NCBI GenBank assembly: GCA_016741895.1
Contig: JACVCT010000007.1
Coordinates: forward strand, 1 to 39,896
Direction: 5' to 3'
DNA: 39,896 nucleotides
DNA from: Gemmatimonadaceae bacterium
GTDB lineage: Bacteria; Gemmatimonadota; Gemmatimonadetes; Gemmatimonadales; Gemmatimonadaceae
Shown: positions 26,007-34,726 of the stretch, one piece after another
How the letters are laid out: every line of letters begins with the position of its first letter
Position numbering within the stretch: the stretch's first letter is position 1
Translations under genes and position numbers: made by a program
The notes under the pieces: model-generated
Databases searched by the model: none
Told to the model about the DNA's origin: nothing
What the model saw: only the letters and a program-made list of their open reading frames with translations

Positions 26007-27122
26007 CTATCCGGCCGTGATCGGCGCGCTCTCGTCGAACGGCAGCGCCACCACGCTGGCTTCGATGCTGCCGTCACTTCCCACCACCTGCACACGGTCG
26101 CCAGGCGCCACCTCGCGGCGAATCATGGCCATGGCAATGGGTCCGAGACGCGGTGAGACCACCGTGCTGCGCACATCACCCACGTCCTTGCCCGTGGCAT
26201 CCAGCACGCGGGCGTGCTGCGGCAACACCTCCTGCGCGGTGAGCCCGCGCAGATGGCGATTGACGTGCCCACGGAAGTGCACACGCGCCACGGTTTCCTG
26301 CCCGGTGTAGCAGCCCTTGGTGAAGGAGATGGCGCCGAGCGTATCGAGATTGGCTTCCTGCGGGATGGTGTTCTCGTCCATGTCCACCCCGTAGGCCGGT
26401 CTGCCACCCTCAATGCGCGCCACGTTCCACACCGCCCGACTGCCGCGACGGTAGCTGGAGGCCTGCACAAAACGTGTCAGCGTCTCACGATCCTCCGCCC
26501 GGGCGAGCATGACGAACCCGGGCAGTGCCCCCATGACCGGCGCGCGAATGAGCCGCACCGTGATGCCATCCACGCTCCACGGCGCGTGCCCCCACACGGG
26601 CCACGCGTCCAGCTTCGCGATACGCTCCTGCAACGCGCCGCCGGGGGCATCCGGTTCCGTGTCTGACATCGGGCCCGCTGCCGCATCGCGGCCCAGGCGC
26701 GCCACGGCGTCGGCCGCCTGGTTGCCGTACACCAGCCAGGTGGCCCAGGACTCGTGATCGTCGTGCACCTTGGCGAGGCGCGGATTGATGTACTTGCGCG
26801 CCATGCTCAGCCAGGCCTCGGCGCAGTCGCGGATGACCGTGCAGAGGAAGGTTTCCTCGTCGAGGCGCGCGACGTACATGTCGCAGACCACCTTGCCCTT
26901 GGGCGTGAGCGCCACGGCGTGCAGCCCGCGGCCCACCTCGAGCGCGGCCACGTCGTTGGTGACCAGCCCGTTCAGCGCCTCGGCGGCCTTGGGGCCGGCA
27001 ATGGTGCTCCAGTGATTCTGCGCCTCGAACCACACGGCGCGGCGACGGAGGTCGTGATAGGCCTCCACGTCGTCGGGGCCGAGCGGCGCCGGATAGAGCA
27101 GGTCGGTCGAGTCGATGGGCAT
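26007..27122 (-). CDS. ygfZ: YgfZ/GcvT-domain folate-binding protein
   Basis: 371 residues. The track ORF starts at 27281, but ATG 27122 (MPIDSTDLLYPAPLG) fits the family and leaves room for a promoter. The fold is that of the aminomethyltransferase GcvT. The YgfZ signature KGCYTGQE is present, with the redox-active Cys near residue 300, followed by HVNRHLRGL. YgfZ-type proteins use tetrahydrofolate to help assemble or repair certain iron-sulfur enzymes. True GcvT lacks this Cys motif and normally sits beside gcvH and gcvP, which are absent here. It runs convergent to the mini-lipoprotein gene and divergent from the toxin-antitoxin pair. The iron-sulfur subunit GlcF and other clients could depend on it, but no direct link is visible. 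Confidence 0.88.
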   Translation of the reverse strand: MPIDSTDLLYPAPLGPDDVEAYHDLRRRAVWFEAQNHWSTIAGPKAAEALNGLVTNDVAALEVGRGLHAVALTPKGKVVCDMYVARLDEETFLCTVIRDCAEAWLSMARKYINPRLAKVHDDHESWATWLVYGNQAADAVARLGRDAAAGPMSDTEPDAPGGALQERIAKLDAWPVWGHAPWSVDGITVRLIRAPVMGALPGFVMLARAEDRETLTRFVQASSYRRGSRAVWNVARIEGGRPAYGVDMDENTIPQEANLDTLGAISFTKGCYTGQETVARVHFRGHVNRHLRGLTAQEVLPQHARVLDATGKDVGDVRSTVVSPRLGPIAMAMIRREVAPGDRVQVVGSDGSIEASVVALPFDESAPITAG

Positions 27123-27240
27123 GGCTGGAAATCTATCGACATGGGACCACCGTCTGCCCGCAATCTTCCCCACGCCATACTGGCCGCGGCGTGATCTTGA
27201 ACTGCTCGCGACACGCGAACCTTGCAGGTAGATCAGATTA

Positions 27241-27260
27241 TGGTATCGTATATGATACCA
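27241..27260. promoter_or_regulatory. Palindromic operator TGGTATC-GTATAT-GATACCA
   Basis: A perfect 7-bp inverted repeat with a 6-bp centre lies 11 bases before the toxin ATG, in a locally AT-rich stretch. It contains TATGAT, a likely -10 element. Operators overlapping the promoter like this are typical of toxin-antitoxin autorepression by a ribbon-helix-helix antitoxin, here the product of 27694-27930. Confidence 0.7.
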
Positions 27261-27271
27261 CGTGAAATCGC

Positions 27272-27697
27272 ATGAAGCCACACGTCATCCTCGACACCAA
27301 CGTTGTGATCGCGGGCCTTCGCTCTCGGCGCGGGGCCGCGTTTGCGCTGCTCGAGCTGTTGGCAGATGGAGCGTATGAGATAAGTGTTTCCGTGCCACTC
27401 GTCCTGGAGTACGAGGCCGTCGCGAAGAGACAGGCGCGCGAACTGGGACTGACACACTCAGACATCGATGCGGTCGTGGATTTTCTGTGTCAGCAGGCTC
27501 ATCACAGCAAGATCTTCTACCTCTGGCGGCCATTTCTCAGAGATCCGACTGACGACATGGTGCTGGAGGTCGCTGTCGAAGCTCAGTGCCGATATATCGT
27601 CACCTTCAACACTCGGGACTTTGCCGGCGTCGAACAGTTTGGAATTCAAACGTTGACTCCGGGTGAGTTTCTCGCCCTGCTACAGGAGGATACATGA
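27272..27697 (+). CDS. PIN-domain toxin (VapC-like, COG1569 type)
   Basis: 141 residues, a full-length PIN ribonuclease domain. The acidic metal-binding residues are in place: Asp8 in ILDTNVVIAGL, Glu46/Glu48 in LVLEYEAV, Asp91-Asp95 in RDPTDD, and Asn113/Asp116 in FNTRDF. Active PIN toxins cleave tRNA, rRNA or mRNA in the cytoplasm. This gene precedes the antitoxin, the reverse of classical vapBC, as is usual for this PIN subgroup. The stop overlaps the antitoxin start in an ATGA, ensuring coupled translation. A perfect palindrome sits just upstream as the probable autoregulatory operator. The lower GC around the promoter points to acquisition by transfer. Confidence 0.88.
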   Translation: MKPHVILDTNVVIAGLRSRRGAAFALLELLADGAYEISVSVPLVLEYEAVAKRQARELGLTHSDIDAVVDFLCQQAHHSKIFYLWRPFLRDPTDDMVLEVAVEAQCRYIVTFNTRDFAGVEQFGIQTLTPGEFLALLQEDT

Positions 27698-27930
27698 GCA
27701 CGATCAGTCTCCGACTCCCTGAGTCCTTGCATGCACAGGCGCGACTCCTGGCAGAGCAGGAAGGCATCTCGATCAACCAGTTGATCACGACATCGTTGGC
27801 GGAAAAAATGTCGGCCCTGCTGACCAGCGAATACCTCGAGGCCCGCGCGGAACGAGGCTCGAAGGCTTCGTTTCATCGCGTGCTTAAGAAGGTCAAGGAT
27901 CGACCGCCTGTAGAGGGTGACGAACGGTAA
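27694..27930 (+). CDS. Ribbon-helix-helix antitoxin
   Basis: 78 residues. The N-terminus MSTISLRLPESLHAQARLLAEQ is a ribbon-helix-helix DNA-binding strand and first helix (CopG/HicB-C-terminal-like), followed by EGISINQLITTSLAEKM for the second helix. The C-terminal basic tail (RVLKKVKDRPPVEGDER) would bind and inhibit the PIN toxin. It overlaps the toxin gene by 4 bases and the 3' end of the minus-strand HAD gene by 38 bases. It probably represses its own operon at the palindrome at 27241-27260. Confidence 0.85.
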   Translation: MSTISLRLPESLHAQARLLAEQEGISINQLITTSLAEKMSALLTSEYLEARAERGSKASFHRVLKKVKDRPPVEGDER

Positions 27931-28458
27931 GCTCGCGTACTTGACGCTGCGTACTGGCAACACCAAGTCGTTCCAACCGCTCGTCGATGTGCTGCCAACT
28001 CCGCGCGAAACTGCTGCCGGCTCCGCGGGGCGGATCGTCGGCGCAGCGCAGCAGACCGACCTGCGTCTCGAGTCCACTCAGCGCCAGCAGGGGTTCCACA
28101 TGACGGCGCTCGCTGTCGCTGCGCAGCACGACCCGATGCCCCGACGCGACGGCGTCGCGCAGCGCCGCGAGTCCCTCGGGCAACAGCGGCACGCCGTGCG
28201 CAATGATGCCGGCGTAGAGGCGCTGCGCGCGCAGCAGCACCAGGTCGTGCCGCGTGGGGTCCTGCGGCGCGGGATCGAGCTGTTGCAGCGCCTCGGCCAT
28301 GGCACGGCCGGGCAGCTCGGCGCGCACGAGGTCCTCGCTGAAATTGAAGCCCTCTGCGACAAGCGCTTCACGCAGTGCCGCTGTGCGCGCGGGCAGGGTG
28401 TCGAAGAGCACCCCGTCAAAGGCGAGAATGAGGGCGTGCTGCAGGGGTGATAAGGCGT

Positions 28459-28462
<4 letters not shown>
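27893..28462 (-). CDS. HAD-like protein lacking the catalytic nucleophile (possible pseudoenzyme)
   Basis: 189 residues. The track ORF begins at 29107 inside glcF. The real start is GTG 28462, whose GTGA overlaps the glcF stop. The product resembles phosphoglycolate phosphatase/beta-phosphoglucomutase HADs: ALILAFDGVLFDTLPAR, a helical cap, then RVVLRSDSERRHVEPLL. In the family the first motif is DxDG; here it reads A-F-D-G, so the nucleophilic Asp is Ala. The later Lys motif and the GDS/DD acid motif are not recognisable either. The codons are clean, so this is not a frameshift artefact. As the last gene of a glycolate operon it may descend from a phosphoglycolate phosphatase and now be inactive or regulatory. 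Its 3' end overlaps the antitoxin gene tail to tail. Confidence 0.75.
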
Positions 28463-29871
<1,409 letters not shown>

Positions 29872-29876
29872 GGATT

Positions 29877-29918
29877 GGCCTTCACGGCGTGGCCTTCACG
29901 GTGTGGCCCTCATGGCGT
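29877..29918. repeat. 14-nt tandem repeat, three copies, at the glcE/glcF junction
   Basis: GGCCTTCACGGCGT, GGCCTTCACGGTGT and GGCCCTCATGGCGT lie end to end in the 38-base gap after the glcE stop and over the last glcE codons. Changes in copy number would alter glcE-glcF spacing rather than the glcF frame. Confidence 0.85.
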
Positions 29919-31295
29919 GTGCACCACGGTGTCGTTCAACAACTCGGGCGCCACGCGCCAGGGGCTGCAGAGGCCTGCGGGATCGAAGCGGGCCTTCACC
30001 TGCTGATCGAGCGCGGAACGCGGTGCGGGGACAGCACGACCCTGATCCCATGCCACCGCGATGCGATGCAGTGCGCCCTGGGCGGCCGCGTGGTGATACA
30101 GCAGATCGAGTTGGGTGTCCAGCTCGTTCATGGCATCGTGACTCGGTGCGTGATGCGGTACGTCATGCGGCACGTGGTGCGGTACGTGATGTGGTACGAC
30201 CAGACGCAGGCTGCCGCGTTCCACGTGATACTGCCAGCTGGCATCGGGGAAGGTGCGATGCACGGCCTGCACAAAGGGCAGCGCGTCGCTGCGCGGCGTG
30301 CGAAGTCGCAGCACGGCGGCGTTGACGGGCGTGTGGCGCAATGCATCAAGCGGCGAGGGCACGGCCGCAGCGCTGCCTGCGTGGCCTGACGATTCGCCCA
30401 TCGTTGCACTGGCCGATTCGACGGGTGATTCGACGGGTGATTCGACGGGTGATTCGAAAGGCGTGTCGATGTCACCCAGGTCGTCCACTTCGTGCGCGCC
30501 TGTTCCCGCGAGGGCGGCGAGCTGCGCACGCAGCGCCGCCACGCGGGCCGCATTGCCGCTCACGCGCGCCCAGAGGGTGAGCGGCTGACCCGGCGTGTGA
30601 CTGAGCAGCAGGGGCAGCGGCGCGCGCTGCGCGATGAGTGCCGGCAGACTGCCGGCGAGTGCGTCCGCCACGGGCCGCGGCATGGTCACGCGCATGAGCC
30701 GGTCCAGCGGCGGCCGGGCATGCAGTCGCAGACTGAGCTGCGTGATGATGCCCAAGGTGCCGTGCGCGCCCGTGAAGAGGCGCACGAGATCAAAGCCGGC
30801 CACGTTCTTCACCACGCGGCCACCGGCGCGCAGCACTTCGCCGGTACCGTCCACCACCTCGAGGCCCAGCACGAGATCGCGCATGAGCAGATCTCCGAGG
30901 GCCAGGGGCGCCGCAGCAGCGGTGGAGACCATGGCGCCCAGTGTGCTGTCGTCGCTTCCGTAGGGAGCCAGTGCAAACATCTGCCCGTGCGCGGCCGTGA
31001 TCTGCGACAGCTCGCGCCAGGTCATGCCGGCGCCCACCGTGATGACCAGATCACCGGGTTCGTATTCCACGACCCCGGCGTGGTGGCTGCGCACTGCGAT
31101 GGGCTCCGCGTCGGCAAAGGGCCCGCCGCCGTGCAGCCAGGTCCCGCTGCCCACGGGGCGGAAGCTGCGCCGCGCGGCGAGGTGTTCACGCACGAGGTGT
31201 GCGACGGGAGTTGTTGCGTTGGGCATTCCGCTCGTCGTGGCGCTGATCGCACCGCTCATCGCACCGCTCACTGCGTTGCTCATCGCGTTGCTCAT
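29910..31295 (-). CDS. glcE: Glycolate oxidase FAD-binding subunit GlcE
   Basis: 461 residues. The start is ATG 31295, whose ATGA overlaps the glcD stop; the track start at 31391 lies inside glcD. An FAD-binding type 4 domain (FRPVGSGTWLHGGG, VITVGAGMTWREL, STLGAMVSTAAAA, GGRVVKNVAGFDLVRLFTGAHGTLG) is followed by a short cap and the C-terminal PAPRSALDQQVKARFDPAGL. E. coli GlcE is about 350 residues. Much of the excess is low-complexity sequence encoded by three separate 12-nt arrays: SNAM/SGAM words at the N-terminus, ESPV words near the middle, and VPHH words near the C-terminus. The arrays keep the frame. It works with GlcD and GlcF in glycolate oxidation. Confidence 0.92.
   Translation of the reverse strand: MSNAMSNAVSGAMSGAISATTSGMPNATTPVAHLVREHLAARRSFRPVGSGTWLHGGGPFADAEPIAVRSHHAGVVEYEPGDLVITVGAGMTWRELSQITAAHGQMFALAPYGSDDSTLGAMVSTAAAAPLALGDLLMRDLVLGLEVVDGTGEVLRAGGRVVKNVAGFDLVRLFTGAHGTLGIITQLSLRLHARPPLDRLMRVTMPRPVADALAGSLPALIAQRAPLPLLLSHTPGQPLTLWARVSGNAARVAALRAQLAALAGTGAHEVDDLGDIDTPFESPVESPVESPVESASATMGESSGHAGSAAAVPSPLDALRHTPVNAAVLRLRTPRSDALPFVQAVHRTFPDASWQYHVERGSLRLVVPHHVPHHVPHDVPHHAPSHDAMNELDTQLDLLYHHAAAQGALHRIAVAWDQGRAVPAPRSALDQQVKARFDPAGLCSPWRVAPELLNDTVVHTP
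30147..30194. repeat. 12-nt tandem repeat in glcE encoding VPHH units
   Basis: Four units such as TACGTCATGCGG and CACGTGGTGCGG on the + strand, read on the - strand as Val-Pro-His-His/Asp. The His-rich segment could bind metal, but there is no direct evidence. Confidence 0.85.
30415..30462. repeat. 12-nt tandem repeat in glcE encoding ESPV units
   Basis: Three perfect copies of GATTCGACGGGT and one degenerate copy, read on the - strand as Glu-Ser-Pro-Val. Perfect identity at the DNA level indicates recent expansion by slippage. Confidence 0.95.
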
Positions 31296-31299
31296 CGCA
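31240..31299. repeat. 12-nt tandem repeat spanning the glcD stop and glcE start
   Basis: Five units related to TTGCTCATCGCA/CCGCTCATCGCA. On the - strand they encode Met-Ser-Asn-Ala and Met-Ser-Gly-Ala words and give several in-frame ATG codons, so glcE has alternative starts within the array. The last unit carries the glcD stop. Confidence 0.88.
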
Positions 31300-32689
31300 C
31301 CACGCCCGCCCATTCGCGGCAGCTGTGCACGGGCACCACCTTGCCCGGATTGGCGCGGCGCTCCGGGTCGAAGACGCTGCGCAACCGGCACATGGCGTCG
31401 AGGGTGGGCGCGTCGAAGAGCCGGTCCATGTAGCCGATCTTGTCGAGGCCCACGCCGTGTTCACCCGTAATGGTGCCGCCGGCATCGATGCAGGTCTGCA
31501 TGATGTCCTTCATGGCGGCATGCACGCGTGCGTCCTGTTCCTGGTCGCGCGCGTCGTAGGGAATGTTGGGGTGCAGGTTGCCGTCGCCGGCGTGAAACAC
31601 ATTGCACACGCGCACACCATGCGCGGTGCCAATGGCGTCGATACGCGCGAGCACCTCGGGCAGTCGGGTGCGTGGCACGACGGCGTCCTGCACGACCAGC
31701 GAGGGCGCAATGCGGCCCATGGCGCCAAAGGCCTTCTTGCGGCCCTGCCAGAGTCGCAGTCGGTCGGCGGCTTCGGTGGCCACGCGCACCGCGCGTGCGC
31801 CATTGGCCATGCAGGCCTCACGGATGATGGCCACGTCTTCGTCCAGACCCTCGGCGGGGCCGTCCACTTCACAGAGCAGAATGGCCGCGGCGTCGACGGG
31901 ATAACCGGCGGCGTAGATGCTGGCTTCAACGGCCTGGATGGTGGCGTTGTCCATCATTTCCAGCGCGGCGGGCACGATGCCGCTGGCGATGATGCGCGAG
32001 ACCGCGCGCGCGGCGTCGGTGACCTGTGAAAAATCGGCCAGCAGGGTGTGCACGGCGTCCGGCAGGGGCACGAGACGCACGGTGATCTGTGTGGCAATGC
32101 CGAAGCAGCCCTCACTGCCCACGAAAGGGCCCAACAGGTCGTAGCCCTCGCTTTCGCCGTGGGCGTCGCCAAGTCGCACCAGCGAGCCGTCGGGCAGCAG
32201 CACCTCGCACTCGAGCACGTGATTGAGCGTAACGCCGTACTTGAGGCAGTGCGGCCCGCCGGCGTTTTCCGCGACGTTGCCGCCAATGGTGCACACACTC
32301 TGGCTGCTGGGGTCGGGCGCGTAGTGCAGGCCGTACTTGACGGTCTCGCGCGAAAGCCGCGCGTTGACGACACCCGGCTCCACGCGTGCGAGACGGTTGA
32401 CGGGATCGACGTCGAGGATGCGTGTGAGGCGATTGAGGCCGATGAGCACGACGCCGTCGGCGAGGGCACCACCGGAGAGTCCCGTGCCGGCGCCACGTGG
32501 CACGAAGGGCGTACCGGTGCGGGCGAGTTCACGCACGACGGCGATCAGTTCTTCGCGGGTGTCCGGGAAGACGGCCAGCGAGGGAGTGGCATGGTAGCCG
32601 GGCAGACCATCGGCATCGTAGGGGGCGAGAGCGGAGGGGCGGGACTTGACCCAGCGTTCCCCGACGATGGCGGACAGACGGTCGGACAT
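31292..32689 (-). CDS. glcD: Glycolate oxidase catalytic subunit GlcD
   Basis: 465 residues. An FAD-binding type 4 oxidase of the GlcD/LDH-D family, which oxidises glycolate (or D-lactate) to the 2-oxo acid. Key segments are VPRGAGTGLSGGA for FAD pyrophosphate binding, DPSSQSVCTIGGNVAENAGG, VGSEGCFGIATQI, the C-terminal His motif NVFHAGDGNLHPNI and TGEHGVGLDK. It heads the operon glcD-glcE-glcF-HAD and is joined to glcE by an ATGA overlap. The three-subunit arrangement favours glycolate over D-lactate. A TAGATT just before the ATG could be a -10 element that would give a nearly leaderless mRNA, but no clear -35 accompanies it. Element E4 starts 22 bases upstream. Confidence 0.94.
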   Translation of the reverse strand: MSDRLSAIVGERWVKSRPSALAPYDADGLPGYHATPSLAVFPDTREELIAVVRELARTGTPFVPRGAGTGLSGGALADGVVLIGLNRLTRILDVDPVNRLARVEPGVVNARLSRETVKYGLHYAPDPSSQSVCTIGGNVAENAGGPHCLKYGVTLNHVLECEVLLPDGSLVRLGDAHGESEGYDLLGPFVGSEGCFGIATQITVRLVPLPDAVHTLLADFSQVTDAARAVSRIIASGIVPAALEMMDNATIQAVEASIYAAGYPVDAAAILLCEVDGPAEGLDEDVAIIREACMANGARAVRVATEAADRLRLWQGRKKAFGAMGRIAPSLVVQDAVVPRTRLPEVLARIDAIGTAHGVRVCNVFHAGDGNLHPNIPYDARDQEQDARVHAAMKDIMQTCIDAGGTITGEHGVGLDKIGYMDRLFDAPTLDAMCRLRSVFDPERRANPGKVVPVHSCREWAGVVR

Positions 32690-32711
32690 TGCCGTAATCT
32701 AGGTGGACGGG

Positions 32712-32973
32712 TGAACGGCAAACAGCGACAGCCAACGGCGGCACAGCAAACTGCGAAAGCCAACGGCGACACGGCCAACTGCGATAGCCGTGGCACGGAA
32801 GCCTGTGCGCCGGAAGCCGTAATGCAGAAGCCCCAACTGCAGGACCTGCAATCGGGGCTTCCGGGGTGTGGCTTCTGAGGTACAGGCTTCCGGCGCAAAG
32901 GCTATCGCCTTTGGCCGTGTCGCAGTTTGCTGTGCCGCCGTTTGCTGTTGCTGTTGCTGTCGCTGTTTGCTGT
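32712..32973. repeat. Palindromic repeat element E4
   Basis: Located between glcD (start) and the receiver-domain gene (stop), both on the - strand. The left arm has AACGGCAAACAGCGACAGCC, GCGATAGCCGTGGCACGGAA and GCGCCGGAAGCC. The centre is GCAGAAGCCCCAACTGCAGG facing CAATCGGGGCTTCCGG. The right arm has GGCTTCCGGCGCAAAGGC, TATCGCC and repeated TTTGCTGTTGCTG words. Confidence 0.87.
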
Positions 32974-33357
32974 TCAGGTCCCCCGGACCCGCCCCACCAT
33001 CTCCTTCAGCGTTGCCAGGTCAAACGGCTTCTGCAGCACAAAGGCGTGTTCCGCCATCACCGACCCTGCCGGCGCATCCGACACCGCGTCGCCACTGGTC
33101 AGGATGATGCGCTGGGCCAGTGCCGGGCGCTCGCTGCGCAGCAGCCCCAGGATGGCCTCGCCGCTCAGATGCGGCAGGTGAAGGTCGCAGACGACCACTT
33201 CATAGCGCTGGTCATCACTGTCGGGACTTTCACGCAGCATGCGCAGCGCCACCTCTCCGTCGTCGGCCTCGTCCACCTGATACTGCTGGCGTTCGAACCA
33301 CCGCTTGAGGGCGAAGCGAATTCCCGCTTCATCGTCCACGATCAACGCACGAGGCAC
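32974..33357 (-). CDS. Stand-alone response-regulator receiver domain
   Basis: 127 residues, a single CheY-like receiver with no output domain. The acidic pocket Asp8-Asp9 (IVDDE), phosphoacceptor Asp58 (VVCDLHLP), Thr87 (ILTSGD) and Lys110 (LQKPFD) are all present, so it should be phosphorylatable. The start is GTG 33357. No histidine kinase is nearby. Single-domain receivers often relay phosphate or bind a partner protein directly; the partner here is unknown. The stop abuts repeat element E4, and a hairpin separates it from the sigma-factor gene upstream. Confidence 0.9.
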   Translation of the reverse strand: MPRALIVDDEAGIRFALKRWFERQQYQVDEADDGEVALRMLRESPDSDDQRYEVVVCDLHLPHLSGEAILGLLRSERPALAQRIILTSGDAVSDAPAGSVMAEHAFVLQKPFDLATLKEMVGRVRGT

Positions 33358-33376
33358 TCAACTACTCCGCTAGAAA

Positions 33377-33420
33377 CAGGAAACGGCGACTGCCCGTTCG
33401 TCCGGGTGCCGCCGTTCCTG
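33377..33420 (-). terminator. Hairpin downstream of the sigma-factor gene
   Basis: CAGGAAACGGCG pairs with CGCCGTTCCTG, with one bulge, around a GC-rich loop, and is followed on the - strand by TTTCTA. It could end the sigma-factor transcript before the receiver gene. The arm word AACGGCGACTGCC resembles the E-family arms, so it may instead be a miniature relative of those repeats. Confidence 0.45.
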
Positions 33421-33506
33421 AAAGTTAGGCGAATGCGGAAATCCGCACAACGCAATGACTTAGGATGAGCTCGCTTTAACCGTCGCGCTCGAATAGATGA
33501 GCTCGT

Positions 33507-34415
33507 TCAGGCAGCGCCCCAGAAGCCAGCCAAGGCACGGCCATCGGGGGATTCGCGCAGCTTTTCGAAGGCCCGTTCGCGGATCTGCCGGATGCGCTCG
33601 CGTGTCACGCCCATGAGGGCGCCGATGCGCTCGAGGGTCATGGCTTCCGCCCCCTCGTCGAGTCCGTAGTACAGGTAGAGAATCTTGCGCTCACGCGGCG
33701 TGAGATACTTGCGGAACACCCGGTCGATGAACTCCCGCATGAGGCGGAAGTCGGTGCCCTCTTCGATGTCGGCGTGGGTCTCACCGGCAAAGCGCTCGCC
33801 CAGCGTGGAGGCCTCGCGGTCCTGACGGTCGATGGGCGCGTCGAGGGAGACTTCGGTGCTGGTGATCTGCCGAGCCTGCCGCACCTGTTCGAGTGGCTCA
33901 CCCAGCAGCTTGGCCATCTCCTCGTCGGTGGGCTCGCGGTTGAGCACCTGCGAGAGCACCATCTCGCCGCGCGCGAGACGAATGAGCTGCGAGTTCTGAT
34001 TGAGCGGGATGCGCACGCTGCGCGTCTGTTCGGCGAGGGCCTTGAGCACCGCCTGCCGCACCCACCACACGGCATAGGAGATGAACTTGACGCCCTGATC
34101 CGGATCGAACTTGCGCACCGCCTTGAGCAGTCCCTCGTTGCCGATGGCGACGAGCTCGGACAGGTCGAGGCCGTGTCCCTGATACTTCTTCACGTAGCTG
34201 ATGACGAAGCGCAGGTTGGCCGTCACGAGCCGTTCGGCGGCGGCTTCGTCACCCTTCTGGGCCAGGCGGGCCAGACGCCGCTCTTCGGCGGCGTCGGTGA
34301 TCAGCGGCAGCTTTTGGATGTCGTGGAGGTACTGATCGAAGGCGGTGGAAGGAGCGGAACGGAAGAAGCCCTTGGAGCGAGCTTCGGGTGTCCTGGTCGC
34401 AGCTGCTGCCTGCAT
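33507..34415 (-). CDS. RNA polymerase sigma factor, sigma-70 family (group 1/2, RpoD/RpoS-like)
   Basis: 302 residues. Region 1.2 (FDQYLHDIQKLPLI), region 2 (LVTANLRFVISYVKKYQG, LVAIGNEGLLKAVRKFDP, and the -10 recognition helix YAVWWVRQAVLKAL), region 3 (IRLARGEMVLSQVLNREPT) and region 4 with the -35-binding helix-turn-helix (LERIGALMGVTRERIRQIRERAFEKLR) are all complete. Region 1.1 is absent, so it resembles short RpoD/RpoS-like factors, which may be housekeeping in some phyla or stationary-phase factors in others. I cannot tell which. It has a strong own promoter and a leader of about 60 bases. Confidence 0.93.
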   Translation of the reverse strand: MQAAAATRTPEARSKGFFRSAPSTAFDQYLHDIQKLPLITDAAEERRLARLAQKGDEAAAERLVTANLRFVISYVKKYQGHGLDLSELVAIGNEGLLKAVRKFDPDQGVKFISYAVWWVRQAVLKALAEQTRSVRIPLNQNSQLIRLARGEMVLSQVLNREPTDEEMAKLLGEPLEQVRQARQITSTEVSLDAPIDRQDREASTLGERFAGETHADIEEGTDFRLMREFIDRVFRKYLTPRERKILYLYYGLDEGAEAMTLERIGALMGVTRERIRQIRERAFEKLRESPDGRALAGFWGAA

Positions 34416-34478
34416 ACGTCCTCGCCGAACGTGTCCAGAGGTCCGGGCTCAGGGGGCCCGGTGGGAGGTGGGAGCGCC

Positions 34479-34507
34479 ACTATACGACACGGTTTCCGGA
34501 CGGTCAA
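34479..34507 (-). promoter_or_regulatory. Strong sigma-70 promoter of the sigma-factor gene
   Basis: On the - strand, TTGACC (34507-34502) and TATAGT (34484-34479) are separated by exactly 17 bases. Each is one base from the E. coli consensus. The leader to the ATG at 34415 is about 58 bases and starts G/C-rich. The rest of this gene-free stretch (34416-34726) holds only the repeat at 34601-34714. Confidence 0.8.
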
Positions 34508-34600
34508 TGAAAATTTTCGCGACGGCGCAAATGGGACAGTCCGGCGCCACCTTTGTGACATTTCCGGTCATTTTAACTTAGCAGTGAGGCATGTTCAGCT

Positions 34601-34714
34601 CCAACTGACTACCACGGATGACGCGGACAACAACGAAAAAGCAGGAAGGGAAATCTCGAAATGCCTTTCCTGTGGTTTCTCTTGTTGTCCGCGGAATCCG
34701 TGGTAATCGGTTGG
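34601..34714. repeat. Simple inverted repeat of the second family
   Basis: Arms of about 50 bases: TACCACGGATGACGCGGACA facing TGTCCGCGGAATCCGTGGTA, continuing through GCAGGAA/TTCCTGTGG to a small apex near AAATCTCGAAAT. It shares its arm words with the outer arms at 23613 and 23955. It lies between aroB (3' side) and the promoter region of the sigma-factor gene. Confidence 0.85.
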
Positions 34715-34726
34715 TGAGGAACGCCT

